Below are positions 1 through 12,149 of a DNA stretch of 64,000 nucleotides, piece by piece (positions within the stretch are counted from its first letter, which is position 1; each line of letters opens with the position of its first letter). A program made the position numbers and the translations under genes. This DNA comes from Coniella vitis. Lineage: Eukaryota; Ascomycota; Sordariomycetes; Diaporthales; Schizoparmaceae. The notes below the pieces were generated by a model, which saw only the letters and a list, made by a program, of their open reading frames with translations, did not search any database and was not told the DNA's origin. The stretch is taken from positions 992,001-1,056,000 of the forward strand of contig WUJK01000006.1 of the NCBI GenBank assembly GCA_011317545.1, in the 5' to 3' direction.

Positions 1-2144
1 GAGGCTTGACAGAATAAGGTGAGCGAAGCCGGTCAGGTCGACCTCGTTCACCACTTGTGTCGCGATTTGGTTGTGGGGGTGACAGATGGCTGCCGTCTCG
101 GTCTTCTCGATACTGCTGCAGCTTTTCAAGTGAATGAGCGCTGTGATACCCCGAGTCGTGTCGCTGTGTCGAGCTGTAAGGCCCCAAGCGCTCACTACTG
201 TGCAGGCGGTAGCTGCCGGGAGAATGCGAGTATTCATCTCGTGAGTACGGCCGGCGAGGGGAATCAACACGGCTTTCTCCACGGCGCGGTGTCCAAGAGT
301 CCCGGTCAGTGTCCATGTCTCTGGGTGAAGGTCGGGGAGGGAGCCTCGTGGCAGGGCTGCGGTCTCGTCTATCTTGGTGTCGTGGTCGCTTGGTATCCCG
401 CCTTGGGTCATCATGATCCTGGAGACTGCGCTTCGAGTTCATTGCCTTGGCTGCACATTCGTCTTCACGACGCGGCAAAGAGCTGAAATAACCGTTGCGA
501 GGAGGTTTTACCGCGTCGCATAACGCGAGGTCTGAAGGAACAGGGATAAGCTCCCTACCCTTTGACCACTCTGCTCTGGTTTTGCGAGAGCAGTGGTAGG
601 TAAAGTACTCGTGGTGTGAGCCTGAGAATTGGACCGTCACCATGCCACGTCGGAATCGAAAGACAGGATCTCGTTGGACGTCGACCCAATACTTTGTGTC
701 CCGTACAGAAGCGAGGAAGGCATCGGGGTTATTCGGATCGAAAAAGGCAGTCTTGATACACTTGGCATTATACGCTGGTGGTATCGTTGGGTCGTCATTC
801 CATTCGGCAGCAAGCGGCTTACCAACAGGGTCTGCCGGCTTGGTGTCCTTCTCGACAAAAGCGTTTGCCAGATCCCAGGCGAAGTCCTGGTCGGCTGGAT
901 CTACGTCTTCAGCAACTACCTCCGGCGCCTCTGTTGGAGGTAAGGGACTCTCGATCTTTCGCTCTTCCGTCTTAGCGTTACTTGCTGCTTGACTGGGTTT
1001 GGGGCTTCGCTGGCGGGAAGCAGATCGGACCCGTGGGTTTGGCTTGTCACGACGCTGTCCCCGTCCGCGGTGCTGCTGCTGTTGCGCATTATCATGATCG
1101 CGTCTACGGTGCCGGTTCTTGGAGCTCTTGTCTCTGTCATGGCGCCGGTCCCGTCGGTCTCTTTGTCTGTGGTGACCATGGCCAGCAGAGTCGCGCGACC
1201 ACTCGGCTACCTGGGTTGAAGGGTACTGGGCCGAATAGGGAACTGCATGTTCAAATCCTGGCACGCGAGCGGAAGGAGGAGGGATGGGCGGTAGAGAAGC
1301 TCCAAACGCAGGCGGGTAGACTGATGGAGGGGGTATCGGAGGCGGCGGGCCTTGGTATGATGGCGGTGGAGCACCAGAATACACTGGAGGAGGCGGTTGG
1401 TACGAGGCAGGATAGGTGCCAGGTGCATATGACGCTCCCGGCGGGTATTGCGCCGCAGGAGGGTATGTGGATGGCGCAGGAGGAGGCGGGTAGGGACTCG
1501 GACCGGAATATGCGCTATACGTAGGGCCAGGTGTGGCGGCAGGGGCGGGTGCAAGGGGCGGCGGCGGCACTGATGGTGGCGGTCCGTAGCTTGAGTTGAC
1601 TGGAGGGTACGGAGGAGGGTATGGCGGCAATGACTGTGGAGGAGGCGGATGGGGCAACGGAGCTTGCTGGCCATACGAGGACGGTGCAGGAACGGCAGAA
1701 GGAAGAGGGTACGATCCGCTTGGACCCCAAGAACCTGTTGGCAGAGGGAACTGAGACGGTGGCGGTGGCGGCGGCAGCGAGGACGGCGGTGGTCCGTATC
1801 TCGTCACAACCAGGCCACTTTTTGTGTTTGTATTATCGGGACCACTGCTCGCGCCGCTTTGTTTATTCCTTTCTGCCTGTCGCTGACGGAAGAGCCCAGC
1901 ACCGCTAAGAGGCACGTCAGCCATCCGACGAGATGCACAAAACGCCACGGCAGAGGAGAAGTGTTTGATTCGTCCACGAGGGGCTGGGGCTGGTACGAGG
2001 AGGTGGTGCCTTGATGATATAGACTTACTGCGGGTCCTTGCGCACCGGCTCGGGGCATGCGTATGCAAAGTGATGCTGGCTGCCGCAGTTGAAGCAACCG
2101 CCATCGTTCCTCGGAGCGTCGAGGCCTGGCGCACGGTCTGTCAT
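1..2144 (-). CDS. CCHC zinc-knuckle, proline-rich protein (3' end beyond window)
   Basis: Two exons on the minus strand: 2144-2029 and 1904 to the left edge, still open at base 1. The intron 2028-1905 (124 nt) has donor GTAAGT, branch CTGAC and acceptor CTCTTAG, and it keeps frame. Exon 1 starts MTDRAPG and carries one zinc knuckle, C-F-N-C-G-(x3)-H-(x4)-C, at about residues 17-30. Exon 2 opens with a charged stretch. A long Pro/Tyr-rich region of repeated PPPP, YPP and PPSxP motifs follows, then an Arg/Asp/Ser-rich basic segment. After that comes a conserved-looking block (DPTIPPAYNAKCIK, then FFDPNNPDAFLAS) and a second RS/RD-rich tail. At least 673 residues are visible. Zinc knuckle plus proline and RS-like tracts suggests an RNA-binding or splicing-associated nuclear protein. 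That role is inference; I do not recognise the family. The gene is easy to miss because its stop lies outside the window. Confidence 0.78.
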
Positions 2145-4691
2145 TGTGTTGAGGGCATTCACGTGATGCTATCGAAAACGCGAGAGGAGCTGAGCCCTGC
2201 GATGGAAAGAAGAGGGGGAGGCACAGGAGAAGTGCAGCAAAGATGGGCAGCAGTATGATCTACTCCCAGTGTGACGAGGATGGACCCCGCCTTGCAGAAT
2301 AGAGCAGTCCTCTTGTAGTGACCAAGACAGACGACAGCCGACCCAGGAACCGGCAACGAGACAGTGTCGACAGCCGAATATCACAAGGTCATTCGAGCCG
2401 CAGAAATATCGGCGGTGACAAGGTCCTGCCAGAGATACGGGAATGGCGGAAGGCACAGTCTCGTGAATTGGGCCGCGGTTGCAAGCGACGGCACAGTGGC
2501 AGCCCGAACAGGCGGCGCTGAAGAAGCCGGGCGCAAAGGCACCTTGTTGAGAAGGAGGCTGGATTGCTCGGGGCCGTATGCGAGAAAGAGAGTGGTCCGG
2601 CCGGAGGAGTCAGGTGCCTGCTGCACCGACCGTGCTCCGTGGATGCTCCGCTACAGGGCGGACGCCTGAGAATGGAGCCAGCGCAGGGAAGCACGTTGTG
2701 ACTATGGGAGACAGAACAGCGCGTATCGATAGTGGAGGCTGTACGAGGGGAGTTGCAGATGGCAGTGCAGACGCAGCAGGGTCGTGGGCGGATGCGGCGC
2801 GAGTCGTTGTGGTGGTGGGCTGCAAAATCGCGAATCGACGGCTGAGCTGAGAGAAAGGGAAAGTTGGGAGGTTACCCGCTTCAGCCACTACAGCCTGGCC
2901 AGTCTGGGAGACAGAGCTGCAACCACTCACAGGCAGCTGCTGCGCCTGCCCCCGCGCTCCAGTTGCAGGTCAACTGCTCGTGCGTGCTACGGCTAAAACT
3001 CGGCCCGCCCGCGGCTGGCAGTCTGCTGACTGAGCAACTTGGGGCTTTACTGCCAGTGCTGCTGAAGCCGGCGGCAGGCTTTGCATTTCTTGGCCAGCCA
3101 GCCAGCCAACCGGCCAGCCAGCCAGCGAGCGAGCGATATGCAAGTGGGAGTGCAGTCAGAGTACAATTGCTTGTACTTTGCCATTCTTGTGTGTTGCGAA
3201 TCAGGAGACAGGCCCCGAAATACCTTACTCACCTGGCCCTACCGTGTATTCAAGGCCGCCTTATTGAACGGGCATGTTGAGTGCCAGGCCAACGGCGCCA
3301 CGTCAAGAGGGTTTCAACGAGGCTGGCATTCTCAATGATAATACGAAAGAGACGACATCAGAGTGAAGCAACAGCCAACGGGACTCGATATATACGAGTG
3401 CCCAGGGCATGGTTTCCAATATGCTTCATGCATGCGGCTCGCGCCGTTTTGAATTGATACTTCACAGAGCAAGCGCTGCACCCAGAGAGCATCAAAGCAG
3501 CTCGCACCGATGAGATAGATATTAGGAAAGAAGAGAAATAGACCCATAGATGAGACATGACAGCCACAAAGGATTGGCCTGCGAACAGGACTGGACTGGG
3601 CGAATGTGCGGCTGTACATGGCTGGCCGCGAGAACAAACGGGTATTGGAGGAGCGCAAAGCAGAGAAAAAGACTGAAGACAGTCCCAAAAGATTCAAGAC
3701 GAGGTTCACAAATGAAACCGTTCAAAAACACCGTGCCTCAGAGAGGTGAGGAGCAGATTCCAAGGCAGGAATGCCTCATCAATCAGAACAACCTTGGAGA
3801 ATTGTGGTAACCGAAACTGCAAAAGAGGGCACCTCTCCGCCGGGTGGAGGCTCCGCACGCGCAAGAAGAGACGAAGACAGAAAGGGGAGGACAACACCAG
3901 AAGCAGCGAGGACGAGCAAAAATCAGACGGCAGCAGTCGTGAAAAGAAGAAGGATGAAAGAAGGTCGAGCGGTGACAGGCAGCCAGAGGTGGGCAAGGCC
4001 TGGCTTTTAAAGCTGCCAGAGCACCTGCCAGGGAGGGGGTTTGCACTAAAGGTCCCGGCCTAGCCACTGAGCCTTCAAGGACAGGGGTGCGTTGCTACAC
4101 ACGCGTGCCAATGCAGTGAGGTGGGCTCTCCTACTATGTACAAGGCTATCCGCTTCACTACTATGATGTACGGACCCAGCCAGGGGAGCCTGCAACAGAC
4201 GTCAGCCCTGTTGGACGGGGGTGCTGTCGCGCGCTGTCAAAAGCTGCCAGCCAAGCTGCCAACCAACCAGGCCACAAACCACACCCCCCCCCCATCACAG
4301 TGGTGCCTTTGCCCCTCGGCTCAACATACCCTCGCCTCTCATCTGCGAATGCCTTCGTTCGAGCACCCTCCGCTTCGTCTCTCCCAAATGTGAACTGGCC
4401 CCGACGAACATGTTGGTTCTGCAACCGACCTCTCGCACCATCGCGTCCTTCTTCACCAGGACACGAAGCCCGCCAGTCTCTCCTCTACACCCCACCAGCG
4501 ACAGAACCTCGCCCCCGTAACGCCCGCGCATATTTCGGATACAGTACACACACGCTCTTCTACCCGAGAAGCTTCCAGCTGGCTTCGGATCCGTCTCTGC
4601 CGCCCTTGAGCCTCAACCGTTTTGTGAGCAGACGTCCGAAAGAGAAGCTCGTCAAGTGGAAAAATCAAGAAACGACAAGTCCACCACAAAG
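2145..4691. other. Divergent intergenic region, 2.5 kb, no supported gene
   Basis: This separates the zinc-knuckle gene (leftward) from ppg1 (rightward) and should contain both promoters and leaders. The open frames here are short, overlap on both strands and match no family I know. It contains a GCCAGCCA/GCGA simple repeat at 3092-3136, a related GCCAGCCAAGCTGCCAACCAACC tract near 4245-4270, and a pyrimidine-rich stretch just before ppg1. Confidence 0.6.
3092..3136. repeat. GCCA/GCGA tetranucleotide repeat
   Basis: Tandem GCCA units with interruptions, ending in three GCGA units. It lies in the divergent intergenic region and has no coding context. Confidence 0.8.
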
Positions 4692-5822
4692 ATGCCAGGC
4701 CTGCCGGCCTCGGTCGACTTGGACGAGTGCATATCGCGCCTCTACAAAAAGGAGCTCTTGGCCGAGTCGGTCATTGAGGCAATATGCGCCAAAACCAAGG
4801 AGCTGCTCATGCGTGAGAGCAACGTCGTGCATGTGCGCGCGCCCGTCACTGTCGTCGGTGACATACACGGCCAGTTCTTCGATCTGCTCGAGATTTTCAG
4901 GATAGGCGGCCGCTGTCCTGATACTAACTATTTGTTTTTGGGTATGTAACATTGGCAGGGGGCTCCTCGTCGTCAAAGAATACATGCAGACATTTCCTAA
5001 CCATGCAATAACAAACAGGCGACTACGTAGATCGCGGCATGTTCAGCGTCGAAACGATTTCCCTTCTTGTCTGTTTGAAATTAAGATACCCCAACCGAGT
5101 GCACTTGATCCGTGGCAACCACGAGTCCCGCGGCGTCACCCAATCCTATGGTTTCTACACCGAGTGCTCGCGCAAGTACGGCAACGCCAATGTCTGGCAC
5201 TACTTTACGGACATGTTTGACTTTTTGACCCTCAGCGTGGTCATTAACGACCAGATATTTTGTGTACATGGAGGTGAGGCTCTCTGCTTCTTCGAAGACG
5301 TCGATCACAATGACAAATCAGCGACTAACTTGAACCCTTCGTCCCCGCCCCCCTTAAACAGGCCTATCCCCCTCCATCCACTCAATCGATCAAATCAAAA
5401 TTATCGACCGCTTCCGTGAGATCCCCCACGAAGGCCCCATGGCCGACCTCGTCTGGTCCGACCCAGACTCTGAACGCGACGAATTCTCGCTCAGCCCCCG
5501 TGGCGCAGGTTACACATTTGGCGCCCAGGTTGTGCGCAAGTTCCTCGAGGTCAACAACATGAACCATATCCTGCGTGCACATCAGCTCTGCCAAGAAGGC
5601 TTTCAGGTGCTCTACGACGACCGCCTGAGCACCGTGTGGAGTGCGCCCAATTACTGCTACCGCTGTGGTAACATGGCGAGCGTGCTCGAAGTCAGCGATA
5701 CGGGCGAGCGGTTCTTTAATGTGTTTGCTGCTGCGCCGGAAAATGACCTCCACAAGGACCTGCAGCAGCAGAGTGCTGAAAAAGGACCTGACGGAGGTGC
5801 TCTGCCAGACTACTTTTTGTAG
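4692..5822 (+). CDS. ppg1: Ppg1-type PP2A-like serine/threonine phosphatase catalytic subunit
   Basis: Three exons, 4692-4941, 5019-5273 and 5362-5822, give 321 aa. Both introns (77 and 88 nt) have CTAAC branches, and they split the GDYVDRG and VHGG codons in frame. The metallophosphatase signature is complete: GDIHG (56-60), GDYVDRG (84-90), GNHESR (117-122), then HGG and YCYRCGN. The C-terminus DYFL is the methylatable PP2A-like tail. The motifs DRFREIPH, MADLVWSDP and APENDLHKD match Ppg1 better than PP2A, PP4 or Sit4/PP6. Known of the family: Ppg1-class phosphatases are catalytic partners in STRIPAK complexes of filamentous fungi, acting in cell fusion and development. I chose ATG 4692 because it puts the conserved DLDECI block close to the N-terminus and has purines at -3. 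Confidence 0.9.
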
Positions 5823-6849
5823 TGAGTTGCAGGAAGAGATCGTTTTGAGACTATATTGCAACTGCACAGGGCGATGCATTGTGGATGGGAGGCATATTCT
5901 TGTCCTTTGCTATCTCCCGATTGCAAGCAACCTACACATACTTGTAGAGCACGGTTGGACGATATGATATGTCGCGATGTACCCGCTGGCAAACAAGATG
6001 AAGAACAAGATATTTTTTGGGGTTTCTCTGTAAGATATCATTCCACCACCAGGACTTGATGTCTTACAACGATTCAGTAGCAACTACCAGCACGCTGAGA
6101 ATGAGGCCGAGGCTCACGGCGGCGGTGAAACAACCATGCTGTATACCATTGGAATGAAACACCGAGATACGTGAAATAGCACTCAGAAGATCAGCCTTCA
6201 CTTCTACAAGATATCTTCTCAAGTGTTCTTTATGGGGACTAGATTGTGCTGGCTAGTCTTAATTTGGTTTAATATAGCGTGGTAGCAGAACACAAAGTTA
6301 AACGAGGCAGACAAAGACGTGTATCTGTACCGTTGTGTATAACCCCGAGGAGCCGCTCTCATTGTTTGGGATAAATTCTTACTAGAGGACCTAGATGTCT
6401 AGTGAAAGAATAGGAAACTTGGAATATTGTAATCTGTAGCTATAGCAATGGGACGATGGAGCACGGCGCAGGAGCGGCAGCCAAGGCCTGTAGTCCCTAC
6501 CTAGATTTTTACATAGTATCACTGGACCCCCGCCCCCCCCCCAAAAAAACACCAGTGGCGCTCTCAATAAGTGGATTTTCAGTACTTAATGAGAGTACTT
6601 CCCTTTGATCAAGAGTACTGTTAAATAATACCTAGGTGGGCACTGAAGTTTGTGCATATAGCCTAGCGTTCTGCTTTGTGCGATATTTCATTCTCTGTTT
6701 ACGGTTGTTTTCATGAAATCTCCTCTTTCGCTTGTCAGTTTTGTGTTATTTCATCGATCTAGAACTTTCATTTTTCCAACGCTGTGTTTGACATCGCTCC
6801 AACAATCTGAGCCCTGCGCTGCTGCATGCTGTGTGATGCAACTCAAAAT
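5823..6849. other. Convergent intergenic region (3' ends of ppg1 and Rho-GDI)
   Basis: A 1-kb AT-rich stretch between two convergent genes. It holds both 3' UTRs and a C-run/A-run junction near 6529-6548. I see no gene, tRNA or repeat of note. Confidence 0.6.
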
Positions 6850-8529
6850 TTACTCCCAGTCCTTGGCAATGTCAAAAGACCACTCAAACTTCAGGTGCTC
6901 CTTGTGATCGTCGTCGACAAACGAAGAAACGGCGTTGTAGTGGCCGCGGGCCAGCATGCCAGAGGGAGCTTCCTCCTCGTTAACTAGAGAGCTAGTTAGT
7001 CAAGATGCTCGCCACGAAAGAATTGACCGAATCGGATTTTTGGAGGAGGGAAAAATATAGAGACAACATACACTTCTTGGTGTAGAGAGGTTGCTTGTCA
7101 GTGTTGGGAGCGTAGGAGCCCTATTGTAAAGAATTAGCAGCTACTTCTAAGTAAGAGTAAAAGCGTCACTTGAGCAGTGGGTTGCTTACAATCATCTCAC
7201 TGTCCTTGGACACCTTGATGCCCTTGCGCTTGACAATCTGCACATAGTGCAGACCACTGAGGATCTCGTGCTGCACCTTAAAGGTGGCTGACATGGTGAA
7301 CTTGGCGCCCTCCTTGATCTTGAAGGGCTTGTCCTTCAGGGTGTGCTCAGAGCCAGGTGCACTAAGGTCGATGGTGACGGGTGGGCGGCCGGGCGAGTCC
7401 ATGGTCAGCGAGTGAATGATGCACACACGAGGGTCGTTGGGGTCGCTGAGATCGTTGCCGCCCGTTAGGCCGAGCGATTCCTTGTAACGCTGTAGCGACT
7501 CATCATTGGAGTCTAAGAAGGTATTGCGAACATGTCAGTCAAGTTTTACGTCAAACGCTTGAGTTCGACGTGCTCTGGACCATGGCCAAATAGTGAGTGA
7601 GATGGCAAGAAAATGAATGAGGGTTAAATGTTGAAGCTCTCGGACTTGGGGAGTTCCTGGCACTTGGTTTGGTTTCTTGTGCTTTGAGTCTGGGGCCTTG
7701 CTTCCGGAATGCAGGTTTGTACTTGATCATATCCAGGTGAAAGATTCCCAAGTAATGATCTTAGCCGAGGGATGTGTGGCCATACAGTCTGGAATCATTT
7801 CTGGGCATTGTTGCAAACAATTCCTGCTGATAGCCATCGACCATGAGCTACCCCGCCAAGACCTCCTAGGGATTATGCACGCCGCAGCTATTTTGCCAAG
7901 CAGTTGCTTATCCAGGGCCAGCAGGTTGCTATATTGCTTCCCCGATGTAATTACCACCACAAGTGCCTTGAACAGCACTTGCTGTTCCAATCTGAAGTTT
8001 GAGCCTGCTATAGCAAAAGTCCCAGAGGGCTTGTCGCATTTCAAGTAGTGAGCTTGCTGGCTTCCACGACCACACCGCTTTTCCACCAAGAAAGCAACCC
8101 CTATAAACAGTAGCCTTGGACCAGATGAAACAAGCCAGATTGAACAGGCAGTTGTATCATGGTGCCGAATAGCCGCCGCAATATTTTCGTAAAAGAGACT
8201 TTTAGAGAGGTGAGTTGCTACCAGGGCTCAAGATGCTGTCCACGAGGTCCTGGAAAGCCCAAGTTGAGCGAACACAATCATCAAGCACTTGCTCACGGCA
8301 GCCAGGTAAGAGATCCCGTCCAGTCCAGCGTGTTATTTTCAAACAAGAACAACAGTTGCATTGCTGCCCAGAAACCATGTATATTGTGCAGATATGAGGA
8401 CCAGAATCTGAGGAATCAAGACATACCCATCTGCTGGTACTCGGCTAAGCTCTGCTTGGGCTGAGAGAGCTTGTAGCCCTGCGTCTGCTCAGGCATGGTG
8501 TCATCGTCGTGATGTTGCTGGGAAGCCAT
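6850..8529 (-). CDS. rdi1: Rho GDP-dissociation inhibitor (Rho-GDI)
   Basis: Four exons on the minus strand, 8529-8427, 7512-7190, 7120-7072 and 6983-6850, give 202 aa, the usual family size. The acidic N-terminus (MASQQHHDDD) precedes the Rho-GDI regulatory arm with SLQRYKESLG. The immunoglobulin-like domain follows with VTIDLSAPG, FKIKEGAKFTMS, LHYVQIVKRKGIKV, GSYAP and PSGMLARGHY. The end is FEWSFDIAKDWE, as in other Rho-GDIs. All joins keep frame (YQQM/DSND, SEMI/GSYA, YTKK/FNEE). The protein holds prenylated Rho/Cdc42 GTPases GDP-bound in the cytosol and extracts them from membranes. The first intron (8426-7513) is 914 nt, far longer than any other in the window. Confidence 0.93.
7513..8426 (-). 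other. Unusually long first intron of the Rho-GDI gene (914 nt)
   Basis: The donor GTATGT is next to 8427 and the acceptor CTTCTTAG next to 7512. The flanking exons join in frame inside a conserved block. The interior shows no convincing ORF, tRNA or tandem repeat. Confidence 0.75.
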
Positions 8530-10877
8530 GGTGGGTATTGTCGGTGCTGCTGCAGGAAGAGAAGCGCTGTGCAATGGTGAGTAGGATCGGGAAGAGAATT
8601 CGAGCTTGCTGTACTTGTTGTCAATTGGAGAGGTGGTTATGGTTGTGGTTGTGAATTGTGCAGAAAGTTGAAAAGGTTGGAAGGTTTGGTTGATACGGTG
8701 AGTGCGTGCTGCTTTGCTATGCGGTGTCCACAAAGGAGGCGCCGTAGTGCAGCTGGTACTTGGGCCGCCATGTCAAAACAGCCTGGTCGAGGAGTGAGGG
8801 GCAGTACATAGTAGGTGGCCTGGAGCATGGACCAGGAAATGGTCCAAGCAGTGCGGGCTGGTGGGGCTTCCCACTGACGGCGTCGCCAGCCAGCCAGCGC
8901 AGCGCAGCGGAGTTGTGAGAGCCAGCCATCCACTGAGCATGAATTTGGAACGCCCCTAACGCTTGAGCCCTGGGCTTCTGGAACGCTTGAGAAAACGCAT
9001 AATAAGCCTTTCTGTTGCTGCTGGTGGGACACACTGGAGCCGTACATATGTAGTACTCCTTCAGTAGGTACCGAGGTACTTGCAGACTACCCTGGCTGTA
9101 CATAGTAAGAATGGGCAGTCAAACGTAGCCTCTTTCTCTTGAAAAGGTCGGGTTTATTTACTTGCTGGGAGTCGATATGCATTGACTACATAAGAACCCC
9201 CAGTAGACTTGTTAGGATACTTACGGGAAGCTGGAGCAAGTTTGATACGCCAACCAGTGCCCTTATAGAGTATGCAGCAGAACGGCGTGGTCAATAGATA
9301 CAAAATAGCAGCCAGATCACCATCAGTATCAGCCGCATGACCAATCACATTCCGGATTGTCATTATGCTGCCCCCTGAAGCAGCCCAGCATCAAGAGCCG
9401 CACGCTGGGTGAGGACAATCCGGCATGTTGAGCCCATTGGAGCAATTGGCGGAGCTGCTTGCAGAGCTGCTGCTACGGCACTACCAGGTAGCCCAACAGC
9501 TCTCGGCTGGCAAACTGGCAAGCTACATAGTAGCTTGTCGGATGAACGGCTAAGCTCCGTCCTAGTTGGAGCACGCATCATTCACCAAGCTCCGTTGCGA
9601 GAATTGTGAGGGCAAGGAGATGATGGCCGTGGCAGCATGGACTGTGACGGTTTTTCTTCAGCGCAGCTGTTGTACTATAGTATGTATGCTACCAGTCTTA
9701 CTATGCACTTACCTTTGAACTGTGCAAGTATGTTATAGTACGTGCAGCGTGCCTCGCAGTGTGGTTTGTGGGCCGATCACCTGCACTCGGTTAAATTGGG
9801 GGCCCGTAAATTTGTGCGGCCTGGCCTGACAGAGTCTCATAGTACTGTGAATCTCCCGGGCAACGCAAGTGGGGGTCGCAGGGCCGCAGGTCCCCCCATA
9901 ATCGCCAATCACCTGGGCGCTAGTGCTTCCCCCCCAATGTACCTAGAAGAAAGAGAAGCTCAATCGCATCCGCCCATCCGTTTGGTTCTATTGTTATTCT
10001 TCTTCACTCTTGCATACTATATAGTATCTACCTATCGTGTACTTCGCTCGATTCTCAGTCATTGATACACGTTTTGCGCTGCACCAGCAAACTTGCGACT
10101 CTTGCCAGATCCGCCGAGGCCCCTTCACCACCCCAAACAAAACAAAAAGGCAGCCCCAACAGCCCCCCAGCAGGGCTTTATCCACTCGTCACCCCCCTAT
10201 TCTTAACGGTCCCCCAGTCGCTCTCCACCCTAAAAGTAGCGCGTCGTACTGTACAGGACCGCCGCGCAAAATCACCCCCCCCCCTAAGCTTTCAGCCCAC
10301 AACACCAATCAACCGACACTGCCGACAGACCTTCTGTCGCAACGTTCGATTGGCGCCAATCGCAGCAAAAGGTCGGTAGTCTTGCTGACACTTACTTGCC
10401 CAGTCCGCCTTGAAGCGCGTGTGCTGATCTAGGCGCCCTTGGTCGCAGTTTGCCAAAGGTCGCTTTGTCGCTTTGGTCTCCTCACTTGTCGCATCGCGCG
10501 CGCCGACCTCGCAGACTTCGCCTTGCCATCCACAATCGTACGCTATTTTCCTGTCGCAACTGGCCACTCGACTCAGTGCCTATCCTTTCGAACCTTTTTG
10601 TAACCGTCATCTGCAGTCAACTTTACATCCTCGCCCGTCTGTTCTACGTTGCACGCTGCGGCCTCTGTCAGCTTCTTCCGCGATGGCGCCCTCACGGGAG
10701 AGAACTCTGCCTGAAAAGCGCAACCCACTCATTACTGGGCCAGCGCCAGACTGTATGGATATACCCTACTTGTGAAGCCGACTGATCTCCAGAGCCATAC
10801 TAACTTTTGATTCTGCTTCTCGAGGCCATGAACTTGCTGCCAAGCGCCGCCTCGGCCAAACCCAATTGACCGCCAGG
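8530..10877. other. Divergent intergenic region, 2.3 kb
   Basis: Promoter and leader DNA for Rho-GDI (leftward) and the Bqt4-like gene (rightward). It contains copies of the TACATAGTA-type motif near 9098-9108 and 9523-9532, and related ACTATAGTATG and TATATAGTAT variants near 9673 and 10019. The last 800 bp are pyrimidine-rich and look like a long 5' leader. No gene is supported. Confidence 0.6.
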
Positions 10878-12149
10878 ATGGTCGCGACCGTGCCTGGCGC
10901 AGAGATTGATCCTGCGACCCTCGGCATCTTCGACTACGCTCACCTTCGCGCGCCCCTCCCCAAGGGCATCGTCTCTGGCATATTCAAGTCGAGCCCCAAC
11001 AGCTACTTCCTCATGCGGCGTAGCCACGACGGTTTCGTTTCGGCCACCGGCATGTTCAAGGCCACATTTCCTTATGCAATGGCCGAAGATGAGGAAGCTG
11101 AGCGCCGCTTCATCAAGTCGCTTTCCGACACGAGCTCCGAGGAGACAGCTGGCAATGTCTGGATCCCCCCAGAGTCTGCGCTCGCCCTGGCTGAGGAGTA
11201 TGGCATCCTGCCGTGGATCCAGGCTCTTCTCGATCCTGCTGAGATCCAAGCGTCGAACGCGACTGGCGAAGGCAGCCCTTCCAAAAAGATCAACGCCCCG
11301 CCAAAGTTCATTTTCCGAGGCTCCTCTCCTACAACCCTTGTTCCTCCCACGCCCACAAACGCGCGAGGCAGCCGCAGCCGACGATCGGTCAGCCCCAGCA
11401 GGAGCTCCGCTGGGCGACGCGGCACTTCCAAGCGATCTACCCGCATCACGGCCTCCCAGGTCGAGGCGACCGAGCCGACGAGTAGCAGTCGCAAGTCGTC
11501 GCTCACCAACGGCGACGCGCTTGTGCCAGGCGCAGTTCTCAGAGCTGAGGATGTCAGTATTGAGACAGCTGAGGCGACAAACACGCTTGAGCCCGTAGAG
11601 GAGGAACCTAAGGTCAAGGTCAACATCCACCAGGAGGTCAAGACGAGCGAAGATGGCACCGAGGTTAAGCACACCAACTTTGAGCTAGAGGTGCCGTTTA
11701 CTGGAGGCGTACCCAGCCCGGAAGACGCAAAGAAGATGATTGAAGAGGCAAGGAATATGGTCAACGCTGCCGCTGCCGAGGCAGAGGCAGAGGCGCAAGA
11801 AGCGGAAGCCGAGGCCGCAAGTGCTACACCAAAGTCTAAGGCGGGCAAGGGCAAGCGGAAAGCCGACGAGTTTGAGGCCGACACCGAGGCAGGAGAGGGC
11901 GTCGAAGGCAGTGATGCTCTTGCAGTGCAGCCACGGACAAAGAGGGTCAAGACGGAGGTGGAAGTGCGCAAGCAAAAGGCTAGGAGACGCGCCCTGTGGG
12001 GTATTTCTCTAACACTTGCAGCTGGTGCAGCTGGGTAGGTTTTCACCCTTTTTGTCCTTTTACTTACATTTATATGTATCAAGGCGACCGGTTACTAACA
12101 GCAAGGCAAACACAGATTCTTGGCACCCTATGCGTCAAACTTCCTCTAA
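10878..12149 (+). CDS. Bqt4-like APSES/KilA-N protein with C-terminal membrane anchor
   Basis: Two exons, 10878-12034 and 12116-12149, give 396 aa. The intron (81 nt, GTAGGT donor, ACTAAC branch, CACAG acceptor) falls inside the membrane segment. Reading through it would end the protein prematurely at GAAG. Residues about 25-130 form an APSES/KilA-N-type fold with NSYFLMRRSHDGFVSATGMF, then ERRFIKS and WIPPESAL. The middle is Ser/Arg-rich, with a Glu/Ala repeat (AEAEAEAQEAEAEAA) and a basic KRKADEF/TKRVKTE region. The last 25 residues form one hydrophobic helix (ALWGISLTLAAGAAGFLAP). This order matches the Bqt4 family, known in fission yeast to anchor telomeres to the inner nuclear membrane; that role here is inference. 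The start is the first ATG in frame with the domain. Confidence 0.8.

Noticed and set aside
36..2016. Plus-strand frames opposite the left-edge gene, and minus-strand frames out of phase with it
   Set aside because: They are shadows of the spliced zinc-knuckle/proline-rich gene, which runs in a different frame without an internal stop.
10037..10432. 131-codon plus-strand frame upstream of the Bqt4-like gene
   Set aside because: Low-complexity Pro/Thr/Ser translation of a pyrimidine-rich leader, with no domain and no consistent start context.
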